Shown here in pieces: positions 44,264 through 52,643 of a stretch of DNA of 64,000 bases. The stretch covers positions 62,001 to 126,000 of the forward strand of contig NZ_DAMBQK010000008.1 in NCBI RefSeq assembly GCF_032062175.1, read 5' to 3'. The notes under the pieces were generated by a model. It saw nothing but the letters and a program-made list of their open reading frames with translations. It ran no database searches and was not told the origin of the DNA. The DNA is from Atlantibacter sp032062175. GTDB lineage: Bacteria > Pseudomonadota > Gammaproteobacteria > Enterobacterales > Enterobacteriaceae. The translations under genes and the position numbers were made by a program. Every line of letters starts with the position of its first letter. Position 1 is the first letter of the stretch.

Positions 44264-45179
44264 CTATTCATTAAAAATCAAGCTTCTTAGCGAACCAATG
44301 GCGCATTACATATGTATTTTTACTACTGATAAAAGGTTTTATAAGTATATATCTTCGATTTTTTTAAGTTATATAGTTGACATTGAAAACTGCAAGGAAT
44401 TCTATACTATAAGAATAGTATTCGACCACACCAGCCATATGAAAGGAAATGCGAATGAAAACGCGCGCAATCTGCGTGGGGGCATTTTTTTAAATTTAGA
44501 GAAAAACGAAAGGACTTATTATTGTACATCTTCATCTAATGATATGTTTAAAGCTGTATTTAGAGAGATTAGAGATTATTTTGATGAGTTAATCAGATCA
44601 TGCAGAGTAATTTGTTTGCATGCCGCATGTGTTTCAAATTCACATAATGCCATATGTATTGTAGGCGATAAATTTTCAGGGAAAACCACCTTAATGCTTA
44701 GAATGTTATCGGAAGGTTATGATTTTGTCTCTAATGATAAAATTTATGTTTTTTTAACAAAAGATAAATTACATGTTTTTTCATTACCAATTAGTGCTGG
44801 TATACGAAATGGATCTTTTAAATTTCAACCTGAGTTGCTAGAACATATAAATAATAATCAATACTCTGAGCATGTCGAATATTCTAGCGAGGGGCGAATT
44901 CATTTATCACCATACTTTCTATGTGATTATTTTAAAGTGAACTTTAACAACTTTGCACCTTTAGAATACATATATTTCTTAAAATCTAATTATATGCCTT
45001 CTACTGTAATTGATGCTATGAATACAAATGACTTAATGGGTTTCGAACGGAACGTTTTGTTCTGTAATGATCATGCAATAATTAATAAGTGTATCATGGG
45101 CAACAAAATTATTTTCTGCAGAGATTCGGGGCAGGTTATTAACGAATTAAAAAGATCATTTCCTATTAAAGATTCATAA
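44256..45179 (+). CDS. HprK-like (HPr kinase-related) kinase
   Basis: 307 residues. The core has 'VICLHAACVSNSHNAICIVG' and the P-loop 'GDKFSGKTTLMLRML' (residues ~130-155), followed by 'EGYDFVSNDKIYVF', as in HPr kinase/phosphorylase-related proteins found in peptide-modification clusters (for example lasso peptide serine kinases). The N-terminal ~110 residues are unrecognised. It could phosphorylate a serine of the Ser-rich precursor. Strong ribosome site GAAGGAGG six bases before the ATG; overlaps the preceding frame by eight bases. Last gene of the operon. Confidence 0.78.
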   Translation: MNNYSLKIKLLSEPMAHYICIFTTDKRFYKYISSIFLSYIVDIENCKEFYTIRIVFDHTSHMKGNANENARNLRGGIFLNLEKNERTYYCTSSSNDMFKAVFREIRDYFDELIRSCRVICLHAACVSNSHNAICIVGDKFSGKTTLMLRMLSEGYDFVSNDKIYVFLTKDKLHVFSLPISAGIRNGSFKFQPELLEHINNNQYSEHVEYSSEGRIHLSPYFLCDYFKVNFNNFAPLEYIYFLKSNYMPSTVIDAMNTNDLMGFERNVLFCNDHAIINKCIMGNKIIFCRDSGQVINELKRSFPIKDS

Positions 45180-45284
45180 AGTTATTTATGTAATTTATCT
45201 TTGGTAAGATGTAATCATTAATATTGTATAAATTTCTTATGAAAAGGGATCTTTATCATTATTTTTTTAATTTTATCTAAGGGT

Positions 45285-45314
45285 GCAATCTGAACGTGAG
45301 ATTGCTTAATTTTA
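45285..45314 (+). terminator. Terminator at the end of the island operon
   Basis: Stem GCAATCT / AGATTGC (45285-45291 with 45299-45305) followed by TTAATTTTA. It lies between the convergent HprK-like gene and phnP and may serve both. Confidence 0.6.
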
Positions 45315-45330
45315 TATGTTTAATATAACA

Positions 45331-46107
45331 TTAATCACGTATTTTACAATTTTCCTTAATTATTTCCTGCCCGTCAAAACCCGCTTCAACCCCCTCCGGT
45401 AGCGGGTTTTCCATCATCCAGGCGTCAAACTGGTGGCTGATATGGGTCAGCACCACGCGCGGGCTCTTTATCACCTCATTCAATGCGATCACCGTGTTTA
45501 AATCGCAGTGATTAGTCGGCGTCTGGTCGCGCGGCGCGTGGCTACAGTCAATCACCATCACGTCCGGCGGCCCCGCCTGCAAAAACTTCAGCGTTTTCTC
45601 CGGCAGCCCGGCGGTGTCGCACAGCCAGGCCACCCGGCTGTGGGCGGTTTCCAGCAGATAGCCGAATGTCAGCTTTGAGTGATTAAGCGGCAGCGGCGTC
45701 ACCTGCAAACCCTGGAGGCTAAACACCACGAACGGCTCAACGGTATGGCTGAAATCAAGGATGCCGGGATGTTTAAACAGATCGTCGCAACCCTGTTCAT
45801 CCGGCGGGCCGTACACCGCTATTTTCTCGCCCACGCCCCAGCGCAGCGGGAAAAGCCCCTGCACATGGTCCATATGGTAGTGGGTGAGCAGAAACTGGCG
45901 GAAACGCCCGGCGGGCCAGCGGTCCATCAGGTCGGGCAGCCCCGCATCCAGCAGCGTAACCGCGTCGTTGCAGTTAATCACCGCGCTACAGGGGCGGCGG
46001 CGAAAAGCCTCATCTTTGCGCGCCCGTTCGCAGGCTTTGCAGATACAGCCAAACGCCGGGACCAGTTGCGCGCCACCGGTGCCAGTGAGGGTCAGCGTTA
46101 AGGTCAT
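45331..46107 (-). CDS. phnP: PhnP, 5-phosphoribosyl 1,2-cyclic phosphate phosphodiesterase
   Basis: Metallo-beta-lactamase-fold enzyme that opens the cyclic phosphate made by C-P lyase. Metal motif 'FLLTHYHMDHVQGLFPL' (HxHxDH), 'LPLNHSKLTFGYLL', 'WLCDTAGLP', 'MVIDCSHAP' and 'VVLTHISHQFDAW' are present, plus an N-terminal Cys-rich zinc site 'FGCICKACERARK'. The last residues ('EIIKENCKIRD') differ from the E. coli end and are encoded in AT-rich sequence, so the island junction seems to lie inside the last codons. 258 residues against 252 in E. coli. Last gene of the phn operon. Confidence 0.95.
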   Translation of the reverse strand: MTLTLTLTGTGGAQLVPAFGCICKACERARKDEAFRRRPCSAVINCNDAVTLLDAGLPDLMDRWPAGRFRQFLLTHYHMDHVQGLFPLRWGVGEKIAVYGPPDEQGCDDLFKHPGILDFSHTVEPFVVFSLQGLQVTPLPLNHSKLTFGYLLETAHSRVAWLCDTAGLPEKTLKFLQAGPPDVMVIDCSHAPRDQTPTNHCDLNTVIALNEVIKSPRVVLTHISHQFDAWMMENPLPEGVEAGFDGQEIIKENCKIRD

Positions 46108-46116
46108 CGCAACTCC

Positions 46117-46548
46117 TTAAAGCGGTTTGGTGAACCGAACGTGGCTCGGCTCATAGCCTTCGCGACGATAAAACCGATGAGCGTCGATGCGTTTCACGTT
46201 GGTGGAAAGCTCGGTCATCTCTGCGCCGTGCTGCTGCGCCACCGTCTGCGCCCAGCGTAACAAGCCTTTGCCCACGCCCGCGCTACGCGCGTCAGGCATG
46301 ACCACCAGTTCCTGGATCTCGCCGATCCAGTTGGCGTGATGGAGATGAAATTGCAGATGCAGACTGATCAGCCCGACCGGTTTGCCGTCGAGCCAGGCCA
46401 GCGCCAGATGATAGTTGGCGTCGCGCAGGTTGGCGGCAAGGCCAGCGTCGAACGCGTCGCGGTCAAACGTGGCCTGTTTCAGTTCGCAAACCAGCGCGTA
46501 GATGGCGTCGCTGTGGGTGATATCGGCGCGCTGAATGTCATAAAGCAT
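46117..46548 (-). CDS. phnO: Aminoalkylphosphonate N-acetyltransferase PhnO
   Basis: GNAT acetyltransferase that N-acetylates aminoalkylphosphonates. Acetyl-CoA motif 'IQELVVMPDARSAGVGKGLL' and 'MTELSTNVKRIDAHRFYRRE' match E. coli PhnO. I use the ATG at 46548 (143 residues; E. coli 144), preceded by GGGAG; it overlaps the phnN end by 11 bases. The longer frame starting 30 bases upstream lacks support. Confidence 0.93.
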   Translation of the reverse strand: MLYDIQRADITHSDAIYALVCELKQATFDRDAFDAGLAANLRDANYHLALAWLDGKPVGLISLHLQFHLHHANWIGEIQELVVMPDARSAGVGKGLLRWAQTVAQQHGAEMTELSTNVKRIDAHRFYRREGYEPSHVRFTKPL

Positions 46549-47107
46549 GTTGCGGCTCCCGTGGCTGTTGATGCTCATCGACCAGCGTTAATAATGTCTC
46601 GACTGACTGTAGCAGACTCCCGTCATTATTCAGTACCCGGCAGCCGGGTGGCAGGCTGGCGAACTGCGCCGCACGCGCCAGCCGGGCGGCGATTTGCCCG
46701 GCGGATTCCCGGCCCCGCGCCAGTAAACGCGCCCGCAACACCTCGGCGGACACCTGCAAACACACCGCCAGCAACTGCTCCCGGTATCGCGTCTGCGCCT
46801 GTTTCAGGTGCGCGCGTGAACCGTTCACCACCACGTTAAACCCCGCCTCCAGCCACAGATCGATCTCCTGGCCGATTCCATAGCGATGCCCGTTGGCCTG
46901 CCAGCTCAGGGCGAACAGCCCCTGAGCCTCGCGCTGTAAAAACTCGCTTTCGCTCAGCGCGATATGGTTTTCGTTTCCAGCGTTAAACGGGCGGGTGATG
47001 TAGCGATGCGCCACCAGCAGCGTCGGGCGCTCCCGCTCGCGCAGGGCGCTTAACAGGCTGTCTTTCCCGGACCCGGACGCCCCCATTAACCAGATCATGC
47101 GCCCCAT
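46538..47107 (-). CDS. phnN: Ribose 1,5-bisphosphate phosphokinase PhnN
   Basis: P-loop kinase converting ribose 1,5-bisphosphate to PRPP. Walker A 'WLMGASGSGKDSLLSALR' at the N-terminus and 'RYITRPFNAGNENHIALSE' as in guanylate kinase-like folds. 189 residues. The start overlaps the phnM stop (TGATG). Confidence 0.95.
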   Translation of the reverse strand: MGRMIWLMGASGSGKDSLLSALRERERPTLLVAHRYITRPFNAGNENHIALSESEFLQREAQGLFALSWQANGHRYGIGQEIDLWLEAGFNVVVNGSRAHLKQAQTRYREQLLAVCLQVSAEVLRARLLARGRESAGQIAARLARAAQFASLPPGCRVLNNDGSLLQSVETLLTLVDEHQQPREPQHAL

Positions 47108-48243
47108 CAGAACACCTGCTTTCCCTGACGCCAGACATTGCCGATATGCACGTGCTCCCCGTGCCAGTGCGCCAGCACCAGATCGGCGCGCTTGCCTTCG
47201 CCAATCACCCCGCGATCGTCGAGGTTGAGCGCCCGCGCCGGGTTGCGCGTCACCAGATGAATCGCCTGGGGCAGGGTAAAGGCGTTGCCGTCGTCGAGTG
47301 CCACGCGAAACGCCGCGTCCAGCAGGCTCGCCGGGTAATAATCGGAAGAGAGAATGTCCAGCAGCCCGGCCTGGGCCAGCGAGTGGGCCGCAACGTTACC
47401 GGAATGCGAGCCGCCGCGCACGATATTCGGCGCGCCCATCAGCACACTCATGCCGTGTTGGCGCGACGCCTGTGCCGCGTCCCAGGTGGTAGGAAATTCA
47501 GCAATCACGCTGCCCAGTTGGTGGGATTCCAGTACGTGCTCCGCCGTGGCGTCGTCATGGCTTGCCAGCGCGATATTCTGCGCCCGGCAGTGGGCGGCGA
47601 TGGCTTCCCGGTTCGGCTGCGACCAGCGCTCGGCCAACGCCAGTTGCTCCTCTTCATAGCGCGCCATGTCGTGGTCATTGAGCTGGTATTTACCCTGATA
47701 ATACTCGCGATACTTTTCCCGGTTGGCGAACTGGCGCTGGCCCGGCGAATGGTCCATCAGCGACACCAGCGTCACCGGTTCGCGGTGCATCAGTTGTTCA
47801 AACAGCGGCAGCGTGGTGTGATGCGGCAGTTCACAGCGCAGATGCAGGCGATGCTCGGCGCGGTTCACCCCGCGCCGCTGGCTGTGCTCCACCGCGTTAA
47901 TCATCTTTTCCAGGTTCTCCAGCCGATCGCCGCCGTCGCGCACGTCGCCCAGCGCTACCGCGTCCAGCACCGTGGTGATGCCGCTGGCTACCATCAGCGC
48001 ATCGTGGCTGCTCATGGCGGAGTGGGCGGGCCAGTCCACTTTCGGGCGCGGAGTGAAGAACTTATCCAGATTGTCGGTATGCAGTTCAATCAGCCCCGGC
48101 AGTAGCCAGCCGCCTTCGCCGTCCAGCGCGCCCGGCAGGCGGCTGCGGCTGTCGGCGTAGCGGGTAATTACCCCGTCGTGGATATCGATAGAGCCGTCTA
48201 CCACCTCGTTTTCGAGGACCAGCTTTACGTTATTAATAATCAT
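47107..48243 (-). CDS. phnM: RPnTP hydrolase PhnM
   Basis: Amidohydrolase-superfamily enzyme that removes pyrophosphate from alpha-D-ribose 1-methylphosphonate 5-triphosphate. 'GGWLLPGLIELHTDNLDKFF' carries the modified HxD metal site; 'LASHDDATAEHV' and 'RGGSHSGNVAAHSLA' follow. 378 residues as in E. coli. Part of the overlapping phn gene chain. Confidence 0.96.
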   Translation of the reverse strand: MIINNVKLVLENEVVDGSIDIHDGVITRYADSRSRLPGALDGEGGWLLPGLIELHTDNLDKFFTPRPKVDWPAHSAMSSHDALMVASGITTVLDAVALGDVRDGGDRLENLEKMINAVEHSQRRGVNRAEHRLHLRCELPHHTTLPLFEQLMHREPVTLVSLMDHSPGQRQFANREKYREYYQGKYQLNDHDMARYEEEQLALAERWSQPNREAIAAHCRAQNIALASHDDATAEHVLESHQLGSVIAEFPTTWDAAQASRQHGMSVLMGAPNIVRGGSHSGNVAAHSLAQAGLLDILSSDYYPASLLDAAFRVALDDGNAFTLPQAIHLVTRNPARALNLDDRGVIGEGKRADLVLAHWHGEHVHIGNVWRQGKQVF

Positions 48244-48928
48244 CTGTTTTCCCCATCGGGTGTAAACGGTCAGCTACGCGTTGGCGAATGGCGTCGTCAT
48301 GGAAAATGCCGACAATAGCCGCGCCGCGCGCTTTGGCCTCTTCAATCAGCGCCACCACGGCGGCGCTGTTGTTGGCGTCCAGCGAGGCGGTAGGCTCGTC
48401 GAGCAGCAGAATCGGGTAATCGACGATAAACCCCCGGGCGATATTGACGCGCTGCTGTTCGCCGCCGGAAAAGGTCGACGGCGCGAGATGCCACAGGCGC
48501 TCCGGGACATTGAGGCGGGTCAGCAGGCTGGCGGCTTTGGCGCGGCACTCCTCGCGATCGACGCCCAAATCCAGCAGCGGCTGCATCACCACCGTTAATG
48601 CCGAAACGCGGGGGATCACCCGCAGGAACTGGCTTACCCAGCCGATGGTTTTGCGGCGTACCGCCATCACGTCCCGGGCCGGAGCGGCGACGATATCCAG
48701 CCACTGCTCGTTATGTTTCACCCAGATATGCCCGTTATCCGGCAGGTAATTGGCATACAGCGAGCGCAGCAGGGTGGATTTACCGCTGCCGGAGTGGCCG
48801 TGCAGCACCACGCATTCCCCCGCGTTAACCTCAAGGGTGGCGCTTTCCAGCACCGGCAGGCGAATACCGTTTTGATGATGAAGAACAAACGTTTTACTGA
48901 CATTTTCAACCCGTAATGAAACCGTCAT
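48233..48928 (-). CDS. phnL: C-P lyase ABC-type protein PhnL
   Basis: ABC ATPase-like component needed for RPnTP synthesis with PhnGHI. Walker A 'LHGHSGSGKSTLLRSL', signature 'FSGGEQQRVNIARGF', Walker B 'ILLLDEPTASLD'. 231 residues. Overlaps phnM by 11 bases. Confidence 0.96.
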   Translation of the reverse strand: MTVSLRVENVSKTFVLHHQNGIRLPVLESATLEVNAGECVVLHGHSGSGKSTLLRSLYANYLPDNGHIWVKHNEQWLDIVAAPARDVMAVRRKTIGWVSQFLRVIPRVSALTVVMQPLLDLGVDREECRAKAASLLTRLNVPERLWHLAPSTFSGGEQQRVNIARGFIVDYPILLLDEPTASLDANNSAAVVALIEEAKARGAAIVGIFHDDAIRQRVADRLHPMGKTDDY

Positions 48929-48937
48929 GGCGCGCCT

Positions 48938-49696
48938 CTAGTTTTGCAGAACCGATGAAACCAACAGTTGGGTGTAAGGATGATGCGGATCGTCGAGCAC
49001 CCGGTCGGTTAGCCCACTTTCCACCACCTGGCCCTGCTTCATCACCAGTAGTCGGTTGGCCAGCAGCCGCGCCACGCCCAAATCGTGGGTGACAATGACC
49101 ACCGCCAGGTTCAATTCCACCACCAGGCCGCGCAGCAGGTCGAGCAAACGCGCCTGCACTGAAACGTCCAGCCCGCCCGTCGGCTCATCCATAAACACCA
49201 GCCGGGGGTGCGTCACCAGATTGCGGGCGATTTGCAGGCGCTGCTGCATCCCGCCGGAAAACGTGGTAGGTAAATCGTCGATGCGCGAGGTAGGGATTTC
49301 AACTTCCTCAAGCCAGCGCGCGGCGGTGGCGCGGATATCACCGTAGTGACGCGCGCCTGTGGCCATCAGGCGTTCGCCGATATTGCCGCCGGCGGAAACC
49401 TGGCGGCGCAGGCCGTCCATCGGATGCTGATGCACCACGCCCCATTCGGTGCGCAGCAGGCGGCGGCGCTCGGCTTCGCTCATGCCGTACAGCGAACGAT
49501 GCTGGTACATCACGTCACCCGCCTGCGGGGCCAGCCGCGCGGAAATCGACTTCAGCAGGGTGGTTTTACCGGAGCCGGATTCCCCGACAATCCCCAGCAC
49601 TTCACCGGGCCATAAATCAAAGGAAACGTCGCTAAAGCCTTTGCCCGGCGCGTACAGGTGGGTCAGGTGATTAACCGAAAGCAGAGGTTGAGTCAT
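48938..49696 (-). CDS. phnK: C-P lyase ABC-type protein PhnK
   Basis: ABC ATPase-like subunit that docks on the PhnGHIJ core. Walker A 'GIVGESGSGKTTLLKS', signature 'FSGGMQQRLQIARNL', Walker B 'LVFMDEPTGGLDVS', H-loop 'VIVTHDLGV'. 252 residues. Its ATG overlaps the phnJ stop by four bases. Confidence 0.96.
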   Translation of the reverse strand: MTQPLLSVNHLTHLYAPGKGFSDVSFDLWPGEVLGIVGESGSGKTTLLKSISARLAPQAGDVMYQHRSLYGMSEAERRRLLRTEWGVVHQHPMDGLRRQVSAGGNIGERLMATGARHYGDIRATAARWLEEVEIPTSRIDDLPTTFSGGMQQRLQIARNLVTHPRLVFMDEPTGGLDVSVQARLLDLLRGLVVELNLAVVIVTHDLGVARLLANRLLVMKQGQVVESGLTDRVLDDPHHPYTQLLVSSVLQN

Positions 49697-50538
49697 GAGT
49701 TGTTGGCCTCGTAAACCGTGCGGCAGAAATCAGTATCGGAACAGACAAACATGCGGTTGCCCGCGTCATCCAGCACCACTTCGTCAAGATAGCTGTCATG
49801 GGACCCGCAGATGGCGCAGGGCTCGTCCCACTGCTGGACGCTGAACGGGTGGTCGTCGAAGTCGAGGCTTTCAACGCGGGTATACGGCGGCACCGCGTAG
49901 ATGCGCTTTTCGCGCCCGGCCCCAAACAGTTGCAGCGCGGGCATTCTGTCCATTTTCGGGTTATCGAATTTCGGGATCGGCGACGGGTCCATGACGTAGC
50001 GGGCATTGACCTTCACCGGGTAGGCATAGGTGGTGGCGATATGGCCGAAGCGGGCGATATCTTCATACAGCTTTACCTGCATCACGCCGTATTCTTCCAG
50101 CGCGTGCATGGTGCGGGTTTCGGTTTCGCGCGGCTCGATAAAGCGCAGCGGCTCCGGGATCGGCACCTGGTAAATCAGGATCTGATCCTCCACCAGCGGC
50201 ATCTCCGGGATGCGGTGGCGGGTCTGGATCAGGGTGGCATTTTCGGTGGATTCGGTGGTGGCAGCGTGGGTGACGCGCTGAAAGAAATTGCGGATCGACA
50301 CGGCGTTGGTGGTGTCGTCTGCGCCCTGGTCGATCACTTTCAGCACGTCGGATTCGCCGATGATGCTGGCGGTGATCTGGATGCCGCCGGTTCCCCAGCC
50401 GTAAGGCATCGGCATTTCGCGGCCGCCAAACGGCACCTGGTAGCCGGGGATCGCTACCGCTTTTAAAATCGCGCGGCGGATCATGCGTTTGGTTTGCTCG
50501 TCCAGATAGGCGAAGTTATAACCGGCAAGATGAGTCAC
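49693..50538 (-). CDS. phnJ: C-P lyase radical SAM subunit PhnJ
   Basis: Catalytic subunit that cleaves the carbon-phosphorus bond of ribose methylphosphonate phosphate. The non-standard cluster motif C-x2-C-x21-C-x5-C is exact: 'CAICG' near residue 241 and 'CSDTDFC' near 266-272. 281 residues, same as E. coli. Its start lies 23 bases inside the end of phnI. Confidence 0.98.
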   Translation of the reverse strand: MTHLAGYNFAYLDEQTKRMIRRAILKAVAIPGYQVPFGGREMPMPYGWGTGGIQITASIIGESDVLKVIDQGADDTTNAVSIRNFFQRVTHAATTESTENATLIQTRHRIPEMPLVEDQILIYQVPIPEPLRFIEPRETETRTMHALEEYGVMQVKLYEDIARFGHIATTYAYPVKVNARYVMDPSPIPKFDNPKMDRMPALQLFGAGREKRIYAVPPYTRVESLDFDDHPFSVQQWDEPCAICGSHDSYLDEVVLDDAGNRMFVCSDTDFCRTVYEANNS

Positions 50539-51601
50539 GGCGGGTCTCCTGTTCGCGTTGCAGGCGCTTAAGCAGTTCCAGTTCGGCCTGGAAATCGACG
50601 TAGTGGGGCAGTTTCAGGTGCGAGACAAACCCGGCGGCCTCGACGTTATCGGCATGGGCCAGTACGAACTCTTCATCCTGGGCCGGGGAGGAAATGTTCT
50701 CGCCGTAGTTCGGGGCCTGTAGCGCCCGGTCCACCAGCGCCATTGCCATGGCTTTGCGCTCGCTCTGGCCGAAGACCAGCCCGTAACCGCGCGTAAAGTG
50801 GGGGGATTCTTCTGGCGGATCGATAAAGCCGTTAACCATTTCGCATTCAGTCATCAGCAATTCGCCGACGTTGACCGCAAAACCCAACTCTTCGGGGATC
50901 AGTTCCACACCAACGTAGCCGCTGCGAATTTCGCTGGCGAACGGGTGGTTGCGCCCGTAGCCGCGCTGGGTGGAGTAGGCCAGCGCCAGCAAATAGCCCT
51001 CGTCGCCGCGCACCAGTTGCTGTAACCGCGAGGCGCGGGAACACGGGTAAACCGGCGGCTGGCGGGTGATGTCATCCGGCTGCTCGCCGCTGTCCTGCTC
51101 GGGCTTCGCCAGCTTTTGGGCTTCCAGCAGGCTAAACACGTGAGGCGCGTGCGGCTGGTCGCTATCGGCCTGCGTCAGCTTGGGGGCTTCACCCTCCGCC
51201 AGCAGAGCGAAATCCAGCAGGCGATGGGTGTAATCGTACGTCGGGCCGAGCAGCTGGCCGCCGGGCACGTCTTTGTACACCGCTGAAATGCGTCGTTCCA
51301 GGCGCATGGCGGCGGTATCAATCGGCTCGCTGACCGCCAGGCGCGGCAGCGTGGTGCGATAAGCGCGCAGCAGAAAAATGGCTTCCACGTTGTCGCCGCT
51401 GGCCTGCTTGAGCGCCAGTGCAGCCAGTTCGCGATCCGCGATGCCGCCTTCGGTCATCACCCGATCCACCGCCAGATTAAGCTGAGCATCGATTTGCGCC
51501 ACGCTGAGTTCCGGGATCGCACTGTCGCCCCGGCGTTTGTGGTCCTGTAGGGCGTGCGCGGCGTCGATCGCTTTTTCGCCCCCTTTCACCGCAACGTACA
51601 T
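50516..51601 (-). CDS. phnI: C-P lyase core subunit PhnI
   Basis: Nucleosidase subunit that with PhnG, H and L attaches phosphonate to ribose triphosphate. Starts at 'MYVAVKGGEKAIDAAHALQ' (ATG 51601), overlapping the phnH stop (TGATG); upstream codons of the same open frame lie inside phnH and are not used. 361 residues against 354 in E. coli. Contains 'GYGRNHPFASEIRSGYVGVE' and 'LAHADNVEAAGFVSHLKLPH'. Confidence 0.97.
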   Translation of the reverse strand: MYVAVKGGEKAIDAAHALQDHKRRGDSAIPELSVAQIDAQLNLAVDRVMTEGGIADRELAALALKQASGDNVEAIFLLRAYRTTLPRLAVSEPIDTAAMRLERRISAVYKDVPGGQLLGPTYDYTHRLLDFALLAEGEAPKLTQADSDQPHAPHVFSLLEAQKLAKPEQDSGEQPDDITRQPPVYPCSRASRLQQLVRGDEGYLLALAYSTQRGYGRNHPFASEIRSGYVGVELIPEELGFAVNVGELLMTECEMVNGFIDPPEESPHFTRGYGLVFGQSERKAMAMALVDRALQAPNYGENISSPAQDEEFVLAHADNVEAAGFVSHLKLPHYVDFQAELELLKRLQREQETRRDSSCRL

Positions 51602-52185
51602 CAGCACACCTCCACATGGGTGGTGCGCGGGATCGCCAGCAGACGATCGCCGCAGGTCAGGATCAGATCGATGCCCAGCGGGAACGGATGCGGGCGCTCG
51701 GTCAGTTCGTGGATCACGCATTCCGGCAACTGCGGCGCGACCATGCGCTCCTCATGAATGCCCGCGCCCGTGAGGCGCAGCATCCGCCCGCCGCTCAGGC
51801 TGGCGACCTGCATAATCAGCGTGGCGCTGGTTTCCGGCGCTACCGCGCTGCCCTGCGACAGCAGATTCAACTGCGTGGAAGTCAGCGTTTCATCGGCCAC
51901 CGCGAACAGCGCGCTGGCGAGATCGTCGGTGAGCGGCGCGTTGGTATGAAAGCGCAGGTTCTGACGGACAAAATCGTTGCCCATTGCGGCGCTCAGCCAC
52001 ACCGGCGTGTCGTTATCCGCCAGTGTGAGCAGCACGCTGGTGGTGGCCTGGCCGAATGGCGGCCAGCCGTGGGCCAATTGATGCAGGGAAACAATCACGC
52101 CCGGCTCGCTCATGGCCTTGAGCAGGCGGCGAAAACTGTGTTGGGCGTCGTGAACCGGGGTAGCGAAAGCGGTTGTTAAGGTCAT
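51601..52185 (-). CDS. phnH: C-P lyase core subunit PhnH
   Basis: Structural subunit of the PhnGHIJ complex, 194 residues, starting 'MTLTTAFATPVHDAQHSFRR'. 'RHPFP'-type C-terminal features and 'LTGAGIHEERMVAPQLPE' match E. coli PhnH. The start overlaps the phnG stop by four bases. Confidence 0.96.
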   Translation of the reverse strand: MTLTTAFATPVHDAQHSFRRLLKAMSEPGVIVSLHQLAHGWPPFGQATTSVLLTLADNDTPVWLSAAMGNDFVRQNLRFHTNAPLTDDLASALFAVADETLTSTQLNLLSQGSAVAPETSATLIMQVASLSGGRMLRLTGAGIHEERMVAPQLPECVIHELTERPHPFPLGIDLILTCGDRLLAIPRTTHVEVC

Positions 52186-52643
52186 GCGTTATCTCCACGC
52201 ACCAGGGTGAAAAAGTCGACCCGGCTGGCGTTCACCTGTTCGGCACGCGTTTGCAGGCGCGCGGCGCGGTGGGCTTCCAGCGGGGCAATAAGGGTTTCCA
52301 GCAGCGACGGATAGTGCTCCGGGTCCTGCATCAGTGCGTCGATCACCGCGCAGCGTTCGGCGTGGGGCTTGTTGCGCCCCAGTATCCAGCTGTAGCCGCA
52401 CAGGCCGTTATTCAGGCGGATAACGGCGCGGGTCAGGGTGGCGTCGCCGGTATTAAAGCGTGAACCGGTGCCGCCCATGCGGCCCTGGATTTGCACCAGG
52501 CCGGTTTCTGCCGGGCGCAGGGTCTGGTACTCCGGCGCGATGCGCAGCGTTTCAACATAGCGCTGTAATTCGTCCGGCAGGCTGTGGGCCAGCACGGCCA
52601 TCCAGCGCTGGCGTTGGGCGAGGGTGTAATGTGCCGCGTCCAT
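52182..52643 (-). CDS. phnG: C-P lyase core subunit PhnG
   Basis: 153-residue core subunit: 'RQRWMAVLAHSLPDELQRYV', 'GLVQIQGRMGGTGSRFNTGD', 'GYSWILGRNKPHAERCAVID'. Start overlaps the phnF stop by one base. Needed with PhnH, I and L for nucleosidase activity on phosphonates. Confidence 0.96.
   Translation of the reverse strand: MDAAHYTLAQRQRWMAVLAHSLPDELQRYVETLRIAPEYQTLRPAETGLVQIQGRMGGTGSRFNTGDATLTRAVIRLNNGLCGYSWILGRNKPHAERCAVIDALMQDPEHYPSLLETLIAPLEAHRAARLQTRAEQVNASRVDFFTLVRGDNA

Noticed and set aside
35490..45330. Prophage or integrative element carrying the AT-rich island
   Set aside because: No integrase, phage structural gene, tRNA or attachment repeat could be found in or beside it.
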